A stretch of 51,606 bases of DNA from an uncultured bacterium (GTDB lineage: Bacteria; UBP6; UBA1177; JAKLFG01): the NCBI GenBank assembly GCA_937871295.1, contig CALMRE010000167.1, positions 1-51,606 of the forward strand, read 5' to 3'. The stretch's first letter is position 1. Every line of letters begins with the position of its first letter. Positions 24,933 to 33,171 of the stretch are shown here, piece after piece. A program made the position numbers and the translations under genes. The notes under the pieces are model-generated. The model did not search any database and was not told the DNA's origin. It saw only the letters and a program-made list of their open reading frames with translations.

Positions 24933-25835
24933 TCATTTCCAGGGACCGGAGGCGATCCAGCGACCGAGGAACGGCTTCTTTTTCGCGTGTGCTTCGACGA
25001 CCGGCCCAAGGAACGCGGCGACCGCCACTACGACCAGCGCGAATGACGCGGGGACATCACTCGGCGATATCCTCTTTATGAAAGCACTCCACTGAACCTG
25101 ATGATTCTCCGCGAAAAGGTCGGAGAAGGCTACGATCGGATCGGGTACGGGCGTATCCCGCTTTGACAATGTCCGAGCTATCGCCTCAAGCAGAACGGCA
25201 CCGTCGAAATCAAATCGACGGGAAAGCCACCAGATATCGTGAAAATCTTTCATCCGACTATTCAACTGGCCGTGGGTCAGCATGGCATGGAGTTTTTCAG
25301 CGATGGCACTTTCACGGCTATAGCACGAGATGATGGGCGACGGAAGATCGAGAATGGTGGGAAAGCTCTGTTTTTGAGGCGGGGGATAGACCGGATCACC
25401 GAACCCGATGTCGATCTGGAGGTGGAGTCGCATCGTATCGAGAAGCGCCGGTATCTGAACACGAAGGCCATGGTACTCCGCCCCTTCGGTTATCCGTTCG
25501 ATCACCATGTCGGCGGCAGAAAACGAAAGTCCGTCCGGCTCAACCTCGCTCGACAACACTTCCCGTATCACTACGGCGGTCGCAGCCTCTTCGTTCGATA
25601 CCCGGCCGAGGAGATCGATATCCATGGTCGCCCGTGCCTCCGGCGCCTGCCAGACCCGCAGCATAAGCGCCCCCTTCAGGACAAAATTCTCTTTCTGCGG
25701 CGAGCGCGACAAGCGATAGAGGAATCGCTCCATGAGGTAACTTTGCACGATCTCCTGAAAAGAGCGGTTCCTCTCGCGGGCCTTGTTGAGGAGCCGTTGC
25801 CGCACCGAGGCCGCCACATCCTTTATCGGTTTCAT
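24933..25835 (-). CDS. abiEii: AbiEii-type nucleotidyltransferase toxin
   Basis: The 300-residue protein has the DNA-polymerase-beta-like nucleotidyltransferase fold of AbiEii/MenT toxins: KGALMLRVW followed by the metal-binding TMDIDLLGR (DxD near 72-74) and the later KLHAMLTHG and RMKDFHDIWWLS segments. Such toxins block growth by modifying tRNA or other nucleic acids and can protect against phage. The start codon overlaps the AbiEi stop as ATGA, the normal antitoxin-then-toxin order. The C-terminal 25 residues have a hydrophobic patch and a basic end that differ from typical members. Confidence 0.88.
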   Translation of the reverse strand: MKPIKDVAASVRQRLLNKARERNRSFQEIVQSYLMERFLYRLSRSPQKENFVLKGALMLRVWQAPEARATMDIDLLGRVSNEEAATAVVIREVLSSEVEPDGLSFSAADMVIERITEGAEYHGLRVQIPALLDTMRLHLQIDIGFGDPVYPPPQKQSFPTILDLPSPIISCYSRESAIAEKLHAMLTHGQLNSRMKDFHDIWWLSRRFDFDGAVLLEAIARTLSKRDTPVPDPIVAFSDLFAENHQVQWSAFIKRISPSDVPASFALVVVAVAAFLGPVVEAHAKKKPFLGRWIASGPWK

Positions 25836-26431
25836 AGGAGCGCCTCCAGATAAGGTTTCATGAGCCGTTCCACGCGACAGATGCGCCCGTATCTCAGAAG
25901 CGCATCGATATCGAACCTCCGGCGTGTCCGGTAGAGTTTCAGCGACTCGGTGAAGATATCAAAACCTATCTTGTTGCGGAACTTGAGGCAATCGGCGATC
26001 GTTTTCTCCGGACTGAATATGCGCACGGCAATGCCGTCGAACAGATGCTCCTCAACACCCGCCGAAAGACTTTCTTCCGAGAAACGGAAAACCGACAGCG
26101 GCGGGAAATCTATGCGCGGACTCCGCGCCGATGAAGCGATGGCAATAGAAACGGTGGCGGGTCTTTGCGTGGTCAGGTTATGGAAAGAGAGCGCCGAAAC
26201 AAGGCAAATAACGGCATGCGGCACACGCGCGGCGACGGTCGCAATGTCGGGTTGCGCAAGTTCCGGCAGATCGGCGAGCCGGAATATACCCCGCGAAACG
26301 GTCGTCAGTTGCCCCGTGTCGCGAAGAAGATAGAGCGTTCGCGGGTGAATGCCTTTTTTTATGGCGGCGGTAGTATGGATGATACCGCCGGATCGCTCAA
26401 TGATCTTCAGTGCCTTCTGGTCAACCTGCAT
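25832..26431 (-). CDS. abiEi: AbiEi-type antitoxin/transcriptional regulator
   Basis: The 199-residue product has an N-terminal winged helix (about 5-50: IIHTTAAIKKGIHPRTLYLLRD in two helices, then LTTVSRGIFRL) and the AbiEi C-terminal region (VPHAVICLVSALSFHNLT, SPEKTIADCLKFRNKIG). It represses its own operon and, together with AbiEii, forms a type IV toxin-antitoxin pair. The ATG at 26431 is chosen for AGGTGG upstream; a GTG at 26440 is less likely. The 205-base region upstream holds a weak inverted repeat (GTAA-9-TTAC at 26456-26472) that could be its operator. Confidence 0.88.
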   Translation of the reverse strand: MQVDQKALKIIERSGGIIHTTAAIKKGIHPRTLYLLRDTGQLTTVSRGIFRLADLPELAQPDIATVAARVPHAVICLVSALSFHNLTTQRPATVSIAIASSARSPRIDFPPLSVFRFSEESLSAGVEEHLFDGIAVRIFSPEKTIADCLKFRNKIGFDIFTESLKLYRTRRRFDIDALLRYGRICRVERLMKPYLEALL

Positions 26432-26550
26432 GGTTTCCACCTACAAGCGAGGTAAGTAATGTCTATAGTTACGAACAATCACAGACGCTATTATCCGCAA
26501 CGCAGGACGAAATGCAAGTATTTATTTCAATCGCCAACACGGAAAAACGG

Positions 26551-26593
26551 AAAGTGGTCTTGTTTTTAATTGGTTTTTTCAGCAGACCACTTT
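26551..26593 (-). terminator. long-loop hairpin, probable terminator
   Basis: Perfect 10-bp inverted repeat AAAGTGGTCT/AGACCACTTT with a 23-base T-rich loop. On the minus strand it is followed by CCGTTTTT. It lies downstream of the DUF3147 pair and upstream of abiEi and so could separate the two units. A shorter hairpin (GCGGGA/TCCCGC, 26612-26629) precedes it. Confidence 0.45.
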
Positions 26594-26636
26594 AAGGCAT
26601 ATTCGAGGGCGGCGGGAATGATATCCCGCGAACGAT

Positions 26637-26993
26637 TCACGGGACCAGTTCGACGCCGAACCGTTTCGCGATGAACACCGTGACAACGAAACAGACGGCG
26701 GTCAGCACCACCGAAAGGCCAAGCGCACTCCAGAAACCGATGCCGCGCCGTAGCAACCACGGCATGACGAGGAACATCGGCAGGGTCGGGATGACATACC
26801 AGAAGGTGTAGTAGGCGTGGTTCGCCACTTTCTCGGGCCCCTGTTTCTCAGCGTAGAGCCAGAACATCACCATGATGGTGACGAGCGGCAGCGACGCGAG
26901 GAGCGCGCCGAGTTTGTCGGAGCGTTTGGCGAACTCTGACACGACGACGACCACGAGCGCCGTCACGGCATATTTAACGATAAGAAGTGTCAT
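26637..26993 (-). CDS. DUF3147 family small membrane protein
   Basis: The 118-residue protein has four predicted membrane helices and the DUF3147 pattern (SEFAKRSDKLGALLASLPLVTIMVMFW in two parts, TFWYVIPTLPMFL). The family has no known function. It starts in ATGA overlapping the stop of the upstream small membrane protein, so the two are made together and may form a complex. Confidence 0.8.
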   Translation of the reverse strand: MTLLIVKYAVTALVVVVVSEFAKRSDKLGALLASLPLVTIMVMFWLYAEKQGPEKVANHAYYTFWYVIPTLPMFLVMPWLLRRGIGFWSALGLSVVLTAVCFVVTVFIAKRFGVELVP

Positions 26994-27304
26994 GCGGTCA
27001 CCTTTTTAATTGCGTAGCCGAGGGCGGCGCCGAGGAGGAGGGTCATTATAGATATAGGTATAAGGGAAAATGGTTCTTTGGCGGCGATGAGGATGGCGGC
27101 GGGGGTCAGCAGGAGAAATGAGATGGCGATGCCTTTGAGCGGGGCGGGCAGTTGCAGGTCGGTCCGCTGGATGAAGAATCCGGCGATCACCCACAGGCAG
27201 AAGGCGGAGGCGTCGGCCTCCCACGGCAACCCTTGCGCCAGCATCGGTATCACATCAATTATTCCGGCGACCGCGCCGAAAATGAGGCCGAGATAGGATT
27301 TCAT
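26990..27304 (-). CDS. small four-helix membrane protein, unknown function
   Basis: The 104-residue protein has four membrane helices (GLIFGAVAGIIDVIPML, AFCLWVIAGFFI, ISFLLLTPAAILIA, IPISIMTLLLGAALGYAI). The ATG at 27304 is preferred over the upstream in-frame start because it removes a charged Gly-rich leader and gives a typical membrane-protein start. It is first in a two-gene operon with the DUF3147 protein (ATGA overlap) behind the promoter at 27330-27357. No function is recognised. Confidence 0.75.
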   Translation of the reverse strand: MKSYLGLIFGAVAGIIDVIPMLAQGLPWEADASAFCLWVIAGFFIQRTDLQLPAPLKGIAISFLLLTPAAILIAAKEPFSLIPISIMTLLLGAALGYAIKKVTA

Positions 27305-27329
27305 TCCACCACCGCGCTGAGACACCGCA

Positions 27330-27357
27330 ATACTAGCAAATCGGCATGAGGAGTCAA
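27330..27357 (-). promoter_or_regulatory. promoter of the small membrane-protein operon
   Basis: Minus strand: TTGACT (27357-27352), 16 bases, TAGTAT (27335-27330). Confidence 0.6.
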
Positions 27358-27378
27358 CAGATTGAGTATCCGCTAAAG

Positions 27379-30102
27379 TTATTTCTCTTCTATGATGCTG
27401 AGGAACGCATCGGTGCCGCCCATGCTGAGATTGCCGTCAAACGCGCTGCTGGTGGCCCCGACAACGAATATCCGGTCGTCGGGATCGATGGCGACGGCAT
27501 TGCCGTAATCATTCAACCCCGATCCCCACTGTTCGGCCCACAGTTGTGTACCGGTCCCATCAACCTTGACGAGGAAGATATCGTAGCCGCCCCTGCTTTG
27601 GTTCTCATCCAACGCACCGGATGTATACCCGGTGACGAAAACGGCCCCTGAAGAAGAAACGGCGACACCGGTCCCTTCCTCCATCGCGGAGGAACCCCAT
27701 TGTTTGCTCCATTCTTGTGTGCCATCCGAGCGCCACTTGGTAAGAACCATGTTCTGATCGCCGAGAATGGTGAGGGGACTCGTTTGGCTATCAGTATAGT
27801 CACCGGTTTTACCGGTCACATAGATGTTCCCCGCGCCGTCCACGGCGACCGCGTTGCCGACATCATTGTATTTGGTGCCCCATTGTTTGGTCCATACCTT
27901 GGTCCCGTCCGGAGAGAACTTGGTCAGGAAGGCATCTTTGCAAGAAATGTGGAAGCATTGAGTTATATGCATTCCTGAACACATAACGCACGCGGCCCCC
28001 GCATTTGTGTTGCCGTCGAGTTCGCCATCAGTATACCCGGTCACGAAGACATTTCCCGCGATATCGACCGCAATCCCCTTGCTTGCCTCCAAGCTGAAGG
28101 AGTCCGATCCCCATTGCCGGGTCCACACTTTGGTGCCGGAGTTATTAAACTTGGCAAGGAACATATTGACTTCGCCCGCGGGAGTTTGCCCGTCGATGGA
28201 TCCATCCGTATAGCCTGCTACGAAAATGTTCCCCTCTTTATCAATAGCGACGGCATGGCCGCTATCTTCTTCCGATGTTCCCCACTCCCTAGTCCATTCT
28301 CTCTCACCATCGCCATCCCATTTCGAAAGAAAAACATCGTAGCCTCCGGCGTTGGTTATGTTGCCGTGGAGTACGCCGCCGGTATATCCCGTCATGAAAA
28401 TGACGTTCGCGGCATCGATGGCTATCGAGTTACCAATGTCATAAGCCGCCGAACCCATTTGACGACTCCATGCCCGCGTACCGTCGGGAAGCCATTTGGT
28501 CAGGAAGATATCGATACCGCCCGCCGTCGTGTTGCCATGTATCGAACCGTCGGTACTGCCGGCGACGAAGATGTTCCCGCCGCTATCGATGGCGAGCGCC
28601 GTCGCCTGATCGGCGGCATTGTTCCCGTAAAAAAGGGCGCTCCATCCCGCCGTGCCGGTACTGTCCCAGATACCGGCGAACAGATCGTAGTTCGACCCTG
28701 CGGTCATTATCTCGTAGCCGGTCACCGCTATCGTGCCGTCATAGGAACGGATCAGATCGGCCGGGACCGTCGTACCGATGTCGGCGGTCCATAATGCGGC
28801 ACCGTCGAAATCGTATTCGGCGAGCGTCGCGCCTCCCGCAACGATAAGGCCCGATGCATATCCATCGAGCCCGCCGAGACTATCGTCGCCGATCTCCCCC
28901 CATTGTCGCGTCCAGAGTATCTGCCCCGCCATATCGAGCCGCGAGAGGAATACATCGGAACAGTAGTCGTATCCGCAGGAACCGCCCGCATTAACATTTC
29001 CTTCAAAGGATCCCTGTGTGGTCCCGGCAATGAACACGCTGCCGTCATCGGCAACGAATATCTCTTCCGGGATATCCTCGGCATCGTACAAACCCCACTG
29101 TACGGTGTCTATCCGGACCCCGTCGGCGGTGAAACGGGAAAGAAAGATGTCGTGACAATCGGCACACCCCACCATTCCCGACCCGGGAGGGAATTCCATA
29201 CAATTGCAACGGCCACCGGCGTTAGTGTTGCCGTCGAGGTCGCCATCGGTGCCGCCGGCGACCAAAATGTCGCCGTTGGGCGCAACCGCGACCGCAGAAC
29301 CGTACCCGGTCGCCTCTTCGCCCCATTGCACGGTCCATATCTCATTCCCGTCGGCATCCCACTTCGCAAGCAATATCGAGTTATTGACGCTTCCGGCGAG
29401 CAGCACGTTCCCCTCGCTGTCGAGCGTCATCCCCCGCACGAAATCCTGCCATTCGGTACCCCATTGCTTCGTCCACAACTCGACACCGGCGCTGGTCCAC
29501 TTGGTAACGAAAATGTCCTTGTAACCCCCGGCGAAGTCGGCATTGTCTCCCAACGAACCGGCGGTGACACCGGCGACGAAGAGGTTTCTCTCCGCATCGA
29601 TCGCCATTGCCCGCACCCAGTCATCCTCCTCAGTTCCCCACTGCCGGGTCCACAGGAGAGTACCATTTCCGGTTATTTTCATGAGAACGAGATCGTCCCC
29701 GCCCCGGTTCTGATGACAGTTAAAATAAGCATCGGTGCTCCCCGCGATATAGATGTTGCCGGAAGGGTCGACCGCTATCGCTTTTCCGATATCGAGACTT
29801 TTCATCCCCTCACCGCCCCACTGATGCGTAAGCCGTATCACGCGGCCGGTATCGACCGGCTTCGGCTCACTCCCCTGAGAACAATTCTCTTCCGGCAAAA
29901 GATCCTCATCCACCGGCAGAGCATTCTCGGCAGTGGCATCTTCTTCCGGTACCGCGACCAGATCATCGCTTTCGGGGGCGGTATCGCCGTCGTTCACCGC
30001 AACCGGCTCATCGGTACCGGTACGCACCCTCCCATCGGTACAGGCGGCGACCATCGCGATGATCGCCAAACTTTCCAACAGCGACAGCCAAGATCGTTTC
30101 AT
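27379..30102 (-). CDS. SBBP-repeat lipoprotein with 14 repeat units
   Basis: The 907-residue product has a lipoprotein signal (MVAAC, Cys21) and an acidic linker (to about 85). The rest is built of about 14 SBBP (beta-propeller) units of 50-65 residues. Each starts near W(T/S)(R/K)QWG and contains AVDxxGNIFVAGYTDG and a (D/N)(I/V)FL(S/T)K strand. Two middle units (ADIG..., LFYG...) are degenerate. Three units carry Cys-rich inserts at the same loop, one containing CADCH. Fourteen units would fit two seven-blade propellers. Such proteins are secreted and are thought to bind partners or ligands. The ATG follows GGAGA, with a strong promoter at 30129-30157. Confidence 0.88.
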   Translation of the reverse strand: MKRSWLSLLESLAIIAMVAACTDGRVRTGTDEPVAVNDGDTAPESDDLVAVPEEDATAENALPVDEDLLPEENCSQGSEPKPVDTGRVIRLTHQWGGEGMKSLDIGKAIAVDPSGNIYIAGSTDAYFNCHQNRGGDDLVLMKITGNGTLLWTRQWGTEEDDWVRAMAIDAERNLFVAGVTAGSLGDNADFAGGYKDIFVTKWTSAGVELWTKQWGTEWQDFVRGMTLDSEGNVLLAGSVNNSILLAKWDADGNEIWTVQWGEEATGYGSAVAVAPNGDILVAGGTDGDLDGNTNAGGRCNCMEFPPGSGMVGCADCHDIFLSRFTADGVRIDTVQWGLYDAEDIPEEIFVADDGSVFIAGTTQGSFEGNVNAGGSCGYDYCSDVFLSRLDMAGQILWTRQWGEIGDDSLGGLDGYASGLIVAGGATLAEYDFDGAALWTADIGTTVPADLIRSYDGTIAVTGYEIMTAGSNYDLFAGIWDSTGTAGWSALFYGNNAADQATALAIDSGGNIFVAGSTDGSIHGNTTAGGIDIFLTKWLPDGTRAWSRQMGSAAYDIGNSIAIDAANVIFMTGYTGGVLHGNITNAGGYDVFLSKWDGDGEREWTREWGTSEEDSGHAVAIDKEGNIFVAGYTDGSIDGQTPAGEVNMFLAKFNNSGTKVWTRQWGSDSFSLEASKGIAVDIAGNVFVTGYTDGELDGNTNAGAACVMCSGMHITQCFHISCKDAFLTKFSPDGTKVWTKQWGTKYNDVGNAVAVDGAGNIYVTGKTGDYTDSQTSPLTILGDQNMVLTKWRSDGTQEWSKQWGSSAMEEGTGVAVSSSGAVFVTGYTSGALDENQSRGGYDIFLVKVDGTGTQLWAEQWGSGLNDYGNAVAIDPDDRIFVVGATSSAFDGNLSMGGTDAFLSIIEEK

Positions 30103-30128
30103 CCCATTTCTCCGTGAATGCCTGATGC

Positions 30129-30157
30129 ACTATAACAAAGAGGCGTAACGATGTCAA
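30129..30157 (-). promoter_or_regulatory. promoter of the SBBP lipoprotein gene
   Basis: Minus strand: perfect TTGACA (30157-30152), 17 bases, TATAGT (30134-30129). Confidence 0.75.
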
Positions 30158-30185
30158 AAGGAAAATGAGTTGATTTTAGGGGAAT

Positions 30186-31325
30186 TTACAGCGTGTAGCT
30201 GTACTTGAACTCCATGAGCCCCTGATAGAACATCGGGAAGTCCTTTGTCTTGATGGCGTCGAGGATGCAGTCGCCAAAGAGCGACGACTGATATTTTTCG
30301 GTCTCGAAGTAGATATCGATGATCTTGCCGGAACCGGCCACGCGCACCTTCATCCACATCTGCCCCATCAGGTTCTTGTCGCCCTGCTGAAGCCGTTCCT
30401 GATAGCACTGCGTGATATTCGGAATGAACGAATTCATGTGGATGCCGATGATCTTCGAGTCGATCATCTCCGGAAGCGCCGACTCGCGGCCGCCCCAGTA
30501 GCGCGCCAGCTCCTTTTCATCCGGCGGTTCGTTGACATAGTCCTTGTCCTCGGGACGCGGCGGCCGCTTGATGAGGTTACCCTCGACCTGCGCCTGCCGC
30601 TGCATCATCGCGACGATGTCGTTGAAGCCCTTGTTCTTCGCCTTACCGAGCGCCGTTTCGCCCGTTTTGTAGTTGATGCGGTTGATGTCGGCGCCGTAGG
30701 AGATGAGATACTTCACCACCTCGGCGTGACCGTTGGCGGCGGCCCACATGAGCGCCGATTCGCCGTTGACGTCGGTATCGTTGACGCGGGCCCGTTTGTT
30801 GAGGAGCAGTTCGCACAGCGCCTTGTGGCCGTAACGCGCCGCATCCATGAGCGGCGTCTCCTTGAACTGGTCGCCCTGATTGACATCACTGCCGTTGGCG
30901 ATGAGGAAATCCACGACCTCCTTATGTCCCTTCTTGGTCGCCCACATCAGCACCGGTTCGCCCCGGTCGGTATCGATGGCGTTGGTGTTGGCGCCGAGCT
31001 GGACGAGGAACTTCACCACCTCGAGGTGTCCGCGCTGGGCGGCCCACATGAGCGCCGTCTGGCCGCGCGCGTTGGGTTTATTGATGTCTCCGCCGGTGTT
31101 GTAGAAGGTCTTGACCGCGGCAAGATCCCCTTCGCGGGCCGAGCCGACGAATTCGTCGATCTCATCCTGCGTCTTGGGCGCACCCGCGACCGGTTTGGCC
31201 GCCGTAGCCTCGACGGAGGCGGAATCTCCCTCTTTGGCCGCCGTAGCCTCGCCCGCCGGTTGGGCCGACGAACAGGCGAGAGCAAGCAGGAACAGCGCAC
31301 ACACGATGATGAACAATTGTCTCAT
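30186..31325 (-). CDS. ankyrin-repeat lipoprotein with AgmX-like C-terminal domain
   Basis: The 379-residue product has a lipobox (ALAC, Cys18), an Ala/Glu linker, five or six ankyrin repeats (about 58-240; for example GQTALMWAAQRGHLEVVKFL in the second) and a C-terminal domain (about 290-379). The last part resembles AgmX/PglI or TonB-like ends: ITQCYQERLQ, MWMKVRVAGSGKIIDIYFET and a second Cys in FGDCILDAI. The pairing of periplasmic ankyrins with this domain is not a family I recognise. It starts at an ATG with GGGAGA upstream and has its own promoter. A role in protein contacts at the outer membrane is inferred. Confidence 0.8.
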   Translation of the reverse strand: MRQLFIIVCALFLLALACSSAQPAGEATAAKEGDSASVEATAAKPVAGAPKTQDEIDEFVGSAREGDLAAVKTFYNTGGDINKPNARGQTALMWAAQRGHLEVVKFLVQLGANTNAIDTDRGEPVLMWATKKGHKEVVDFLIANGSDVNQGDQFKETPLMDAARYGHKALCELLLNKRARVNDTDVNGESALMWAAANGHAEVVKYLISYGADINRINYKTGETALGKAKNKGFNDIVAMMQRQAQVEGNLIKRPPRPEDKDYVNEPPDEKELARYWGGRESALPEMIDSKIIGIHMNSFIPNITQCYQERLQQGDKNLMGQMWMKVRVAGSGKIIDIYFETEKYQSSLFGDCILDAIKTKDFPMFYQGLMEFKYSYTL

Positions 31326-31353
31326 GGGGTTCTCCCTTCGTTAAGAACGCTCG

Positions 31354-31382
31354 ACCGTATCAGAAAAACAACGGAGGGGCAA
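31354..31382 (-). promoter_or_regulatory. promoter of the ankyrin-AgmX lipoprotein gene
   Basis: Minus strand: TTGCCC (31382-31377), 17 bases, TACGGT (31359-31354). It abuts the divergent promoter at 31388-31416. Confidence 0.45.
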
Positions 31383-31387
31383 ATTTT

Positions 31388-31416
31388 TTGACCTCGGCGG
31401 CACTTTGGGCTATGCT
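31388..31416 (+). promoter_or_regulatory. promoter of the 5'-nucleotidase-like gene
   Basis: TTGACC (31388-31393), 17 bases, TATGCT (31411-31416); the start codon is at 31450. Confidence 0.6.
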
Positions 31417-31449
31417 CGGACCCGTTCATAACCTTCCGGGGGAACCGAG

Positions 31450-33003
31450 ATGAAAAAGATCTTTGTAGCGTTCGTGTTCGCGGCCCTGCCGATGCTCCTT
31501 TCGGCCGAGGACCCGCGGCTGGCGACCGTCATCTTCACCAACGACACCCACGGCATGGCGTGGGCCTACGACGAACCGGATAATCCGGGCGTCGGCGGGC
31601 TGGCCGCAGCCAAGACGGTGATAGACCGCATCCGCGAGGAGTCGCAACTGTCCAACGGCGACACGGTGCTTGTTTCGTCGGGCAACATCACCATGGGCGA
31701 CCCGCGCTCCAACATCTGCGAGAATGTCCCCCTCATTAAAGGAATGAGCCTCATCGGCTACGACGGCATGGCGGTCAGCAACCATGAGTTCGACTTCGGG
31801 CTCAAGGTGTTCCGCAAGATGCAGAAGGAGGCGAACTTCCCCTTCCTGTCGGCGAATCTGTTCGAGAAAGGGCAGAAAAAGCCGATGCTGCAGGAGTTCG
31901 TCGAGAAGAAACTCACCAACGGCCTCAAGGTCGCGATATTCGCCGTCACCACCCCCGAAACGGCCAAGATCACCGAGGTAGGGCTTAAGGGGGAAGTGAC
32001 GGTGGCCGACCCGATAGAACGGGCGAAGAAACTGGCGACCGAACTGAAGAGCCGCAACGATGTGGTGATCGTGCTGTCGAATCTCGGCTACTACGACAGC
32101 GACAGGTCCTTCGACGGCTATCCGGCCGACAAACTGCTCGCGAAGAACCTCGCGGGCGTCGCCGATCTCATCGTCGGCGGCCACACCAAGACCCATCTGG
32201 ACAAGCCGGTGGTCGAGGCGGGCATCCCGATAGTGCAGACCGAAGGGCTCGGCAAGTGGATCGGCCGCTTCGATCTTTACATTCTCGGCGGCAAGGTGAC
32301 GCAGACCAACTACAAACTCTACCCGGTCAACGTCAAAAAGAAGGTCGGCAAAGGGCAGTTCGAACTGGTCGGCACCAAGGTGAAGGAGAACCCGGCGGTG
32401 CTCGAACTGCTGAAAAGTTTCAGTTGCGAGTTCTCGACCCAGCCGGTGGGCGAGACCGAGATGGAGTTCGTCGGCAAGAAGGAACTGCTCCGCTTCCGCG
32501 AGGCCGAACTGGGCGACACCATCACCGACATCATGCGGACCCGCACCGGCGCCGACATCGCCTTCGTCAACGGCGGCGGCATCCGGCAGGGGCTCAAGAA
32601 GGGACTCGTGACCGAGAAGGATATCTACAGCGTCTTCCCGTTCAACGACACCATCGTCGTGGGACAGGTGACCGGCAACGAACTGCAGGCGATCGCCGAC
32701 CTGTTCGTGGCCAAGAAGGTCGGCAGCGGCGGCTTCCTCCACTTTTCCGGGCTTTCCCTTTCGGCCAACAAGGGGAAGGTGATCGAGATACTCGTGGGCG
32801 GTCAGCCGCTGGAGAAAGAGAAGAAGTACTCGATCGCGATGAACAGCTACCTCGCCGGCGGCGGCGACGGCTACACGATGCTCAAGGAGCTGCGCGACAA
32901 GCGCTTCACCGGGCTGTCGGTCCCCGCCGTCATCGTCGAATACCTCAAGGCCGAGAAGATCATCTCCAAACCCAAGACCGGCCGCGTCACTATTTCCAAA
33001 TAA
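31450..33003 (+). CDS. periplasmic 5'-nucleotidase-like (UshA/CpdB superfamily), altered metal site
   Basis: The 517-residue exported protein (signal peptide 1-19) has the two-domain layout of UshA-type enzymes: a metallophosphatase domain (about 24-290) and a 5'-nucleotidase C-terminal domain (about 330-515, with FVNGGGIRQGL and FPFNDTIVVGQVTG). The first metal motif (NDTHG, Asp32/His34) and the NHEFD block (Asn111-Asp115) are intact. However, the bridging Asp of the usual GD motif is Asn79 (SSGNITMG), the His of the LxHLG motif is Asn211 (LSNLGY), and the last ligand is Lys247 (GGHTKTH). So three of the seven usual metal ligands are changed. It may use a different metal or substrate, or have lost catalysis. 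It has its own promoter. Confidence 0.85.
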   Translation: MKKIFVAFVFAALPMLLSAEDPRLATVIFTNDTHGMAWAYDEPDNPGVGGLAAAKTVIDRIREESQLSNGDTVLVSSGNITMGDPRSNICENVPLIKGMSLIGYDGMAVSNHEFDFGLKVFRKMQKEANFPFLSANLFEKGQKKPMLQEFVEKKLTNGLKVAIFAVTTPETAKITEVGLKGEVTVADPIERAKKLATELKSRNDVVIVLSNLGYYDSDRSFDGYPADKLLAKNLAGVADLIVGGHTKTHLDKPVVEAGIPIVQTEGLGKWIGRFDLYILGGKVTQTNYKLYPVNVKKKVGKGQFELVGTKVKENPAVLELLKSFSCEFSTQPVGETEMEFVGKKELLRFREAELGDTITDIMRTRTGADIAFVNGGGIRQGLKKGLVTEKDIYSVFPFNDTIVVGQVTGNELQAIADLFVAKKVGSGGFLHFSGLSLSANKGKVIEILVGGQPLEKEKKYSIAMNSYLAGGGDGYTMLKELRDKRFTGLSVPAVIVEYLKAEKIISKPKTGRVTISK

Positions 33004-33039
33004 CGACGGTTGCTTGTCGGCCCGGAAGCGATAAAAAAG

Positions 33040-33067
33040 TTGCAATCGCCCAAATCACGAGTATAAA
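33040..33067 (+). promoter_or_regulatory. tRNA-Pro promoter
   Basis: TTGCAA (33040-33045), 16 bases, TATAAA (33062-33067), 20 bases before the mature tRNA 5' end. Confidence 0.6.
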
Positions 33068-33086
33068 AACCGGCGACCATTGAGGT

Positions 33087-33164
33087 CGGGATGTGGCTCA
33101 GCCTGGCTAGAGCACTGCGTTCGGGACGCAGGGGCCGCTGGTTCGAATCCAGTCATCCCGACCA
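33087..33164 (+). tRNA. tRNA-Pro (anticodon CGG)
   Basis: The cloverleaf is complete. The acceptor arm CGGGATG pairs with CATCCCG, the D arm is GCTC/GAGC, the anticodon arm is CTGCG/CGCAG with the 7-base loop TTCGGGA (anticodon CGG), and the T arm carries TTCGAAT. The 3' CCA is encoded. A T8 run (33165-33172) follows immediately and probably ends transcription; it touches the stop codon of the opposing acyltransferase gene. Confidence 0.97.
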
Positions 33165-33171
33165 TTTTTTT

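Noticed and set aside
26410-26595. Small plus-strand open frame upstream of abiEi
   Set aside because: It has no ribosome site, runs through a hairpin and overlaps the abiEi start; its product shows no recognisable features.
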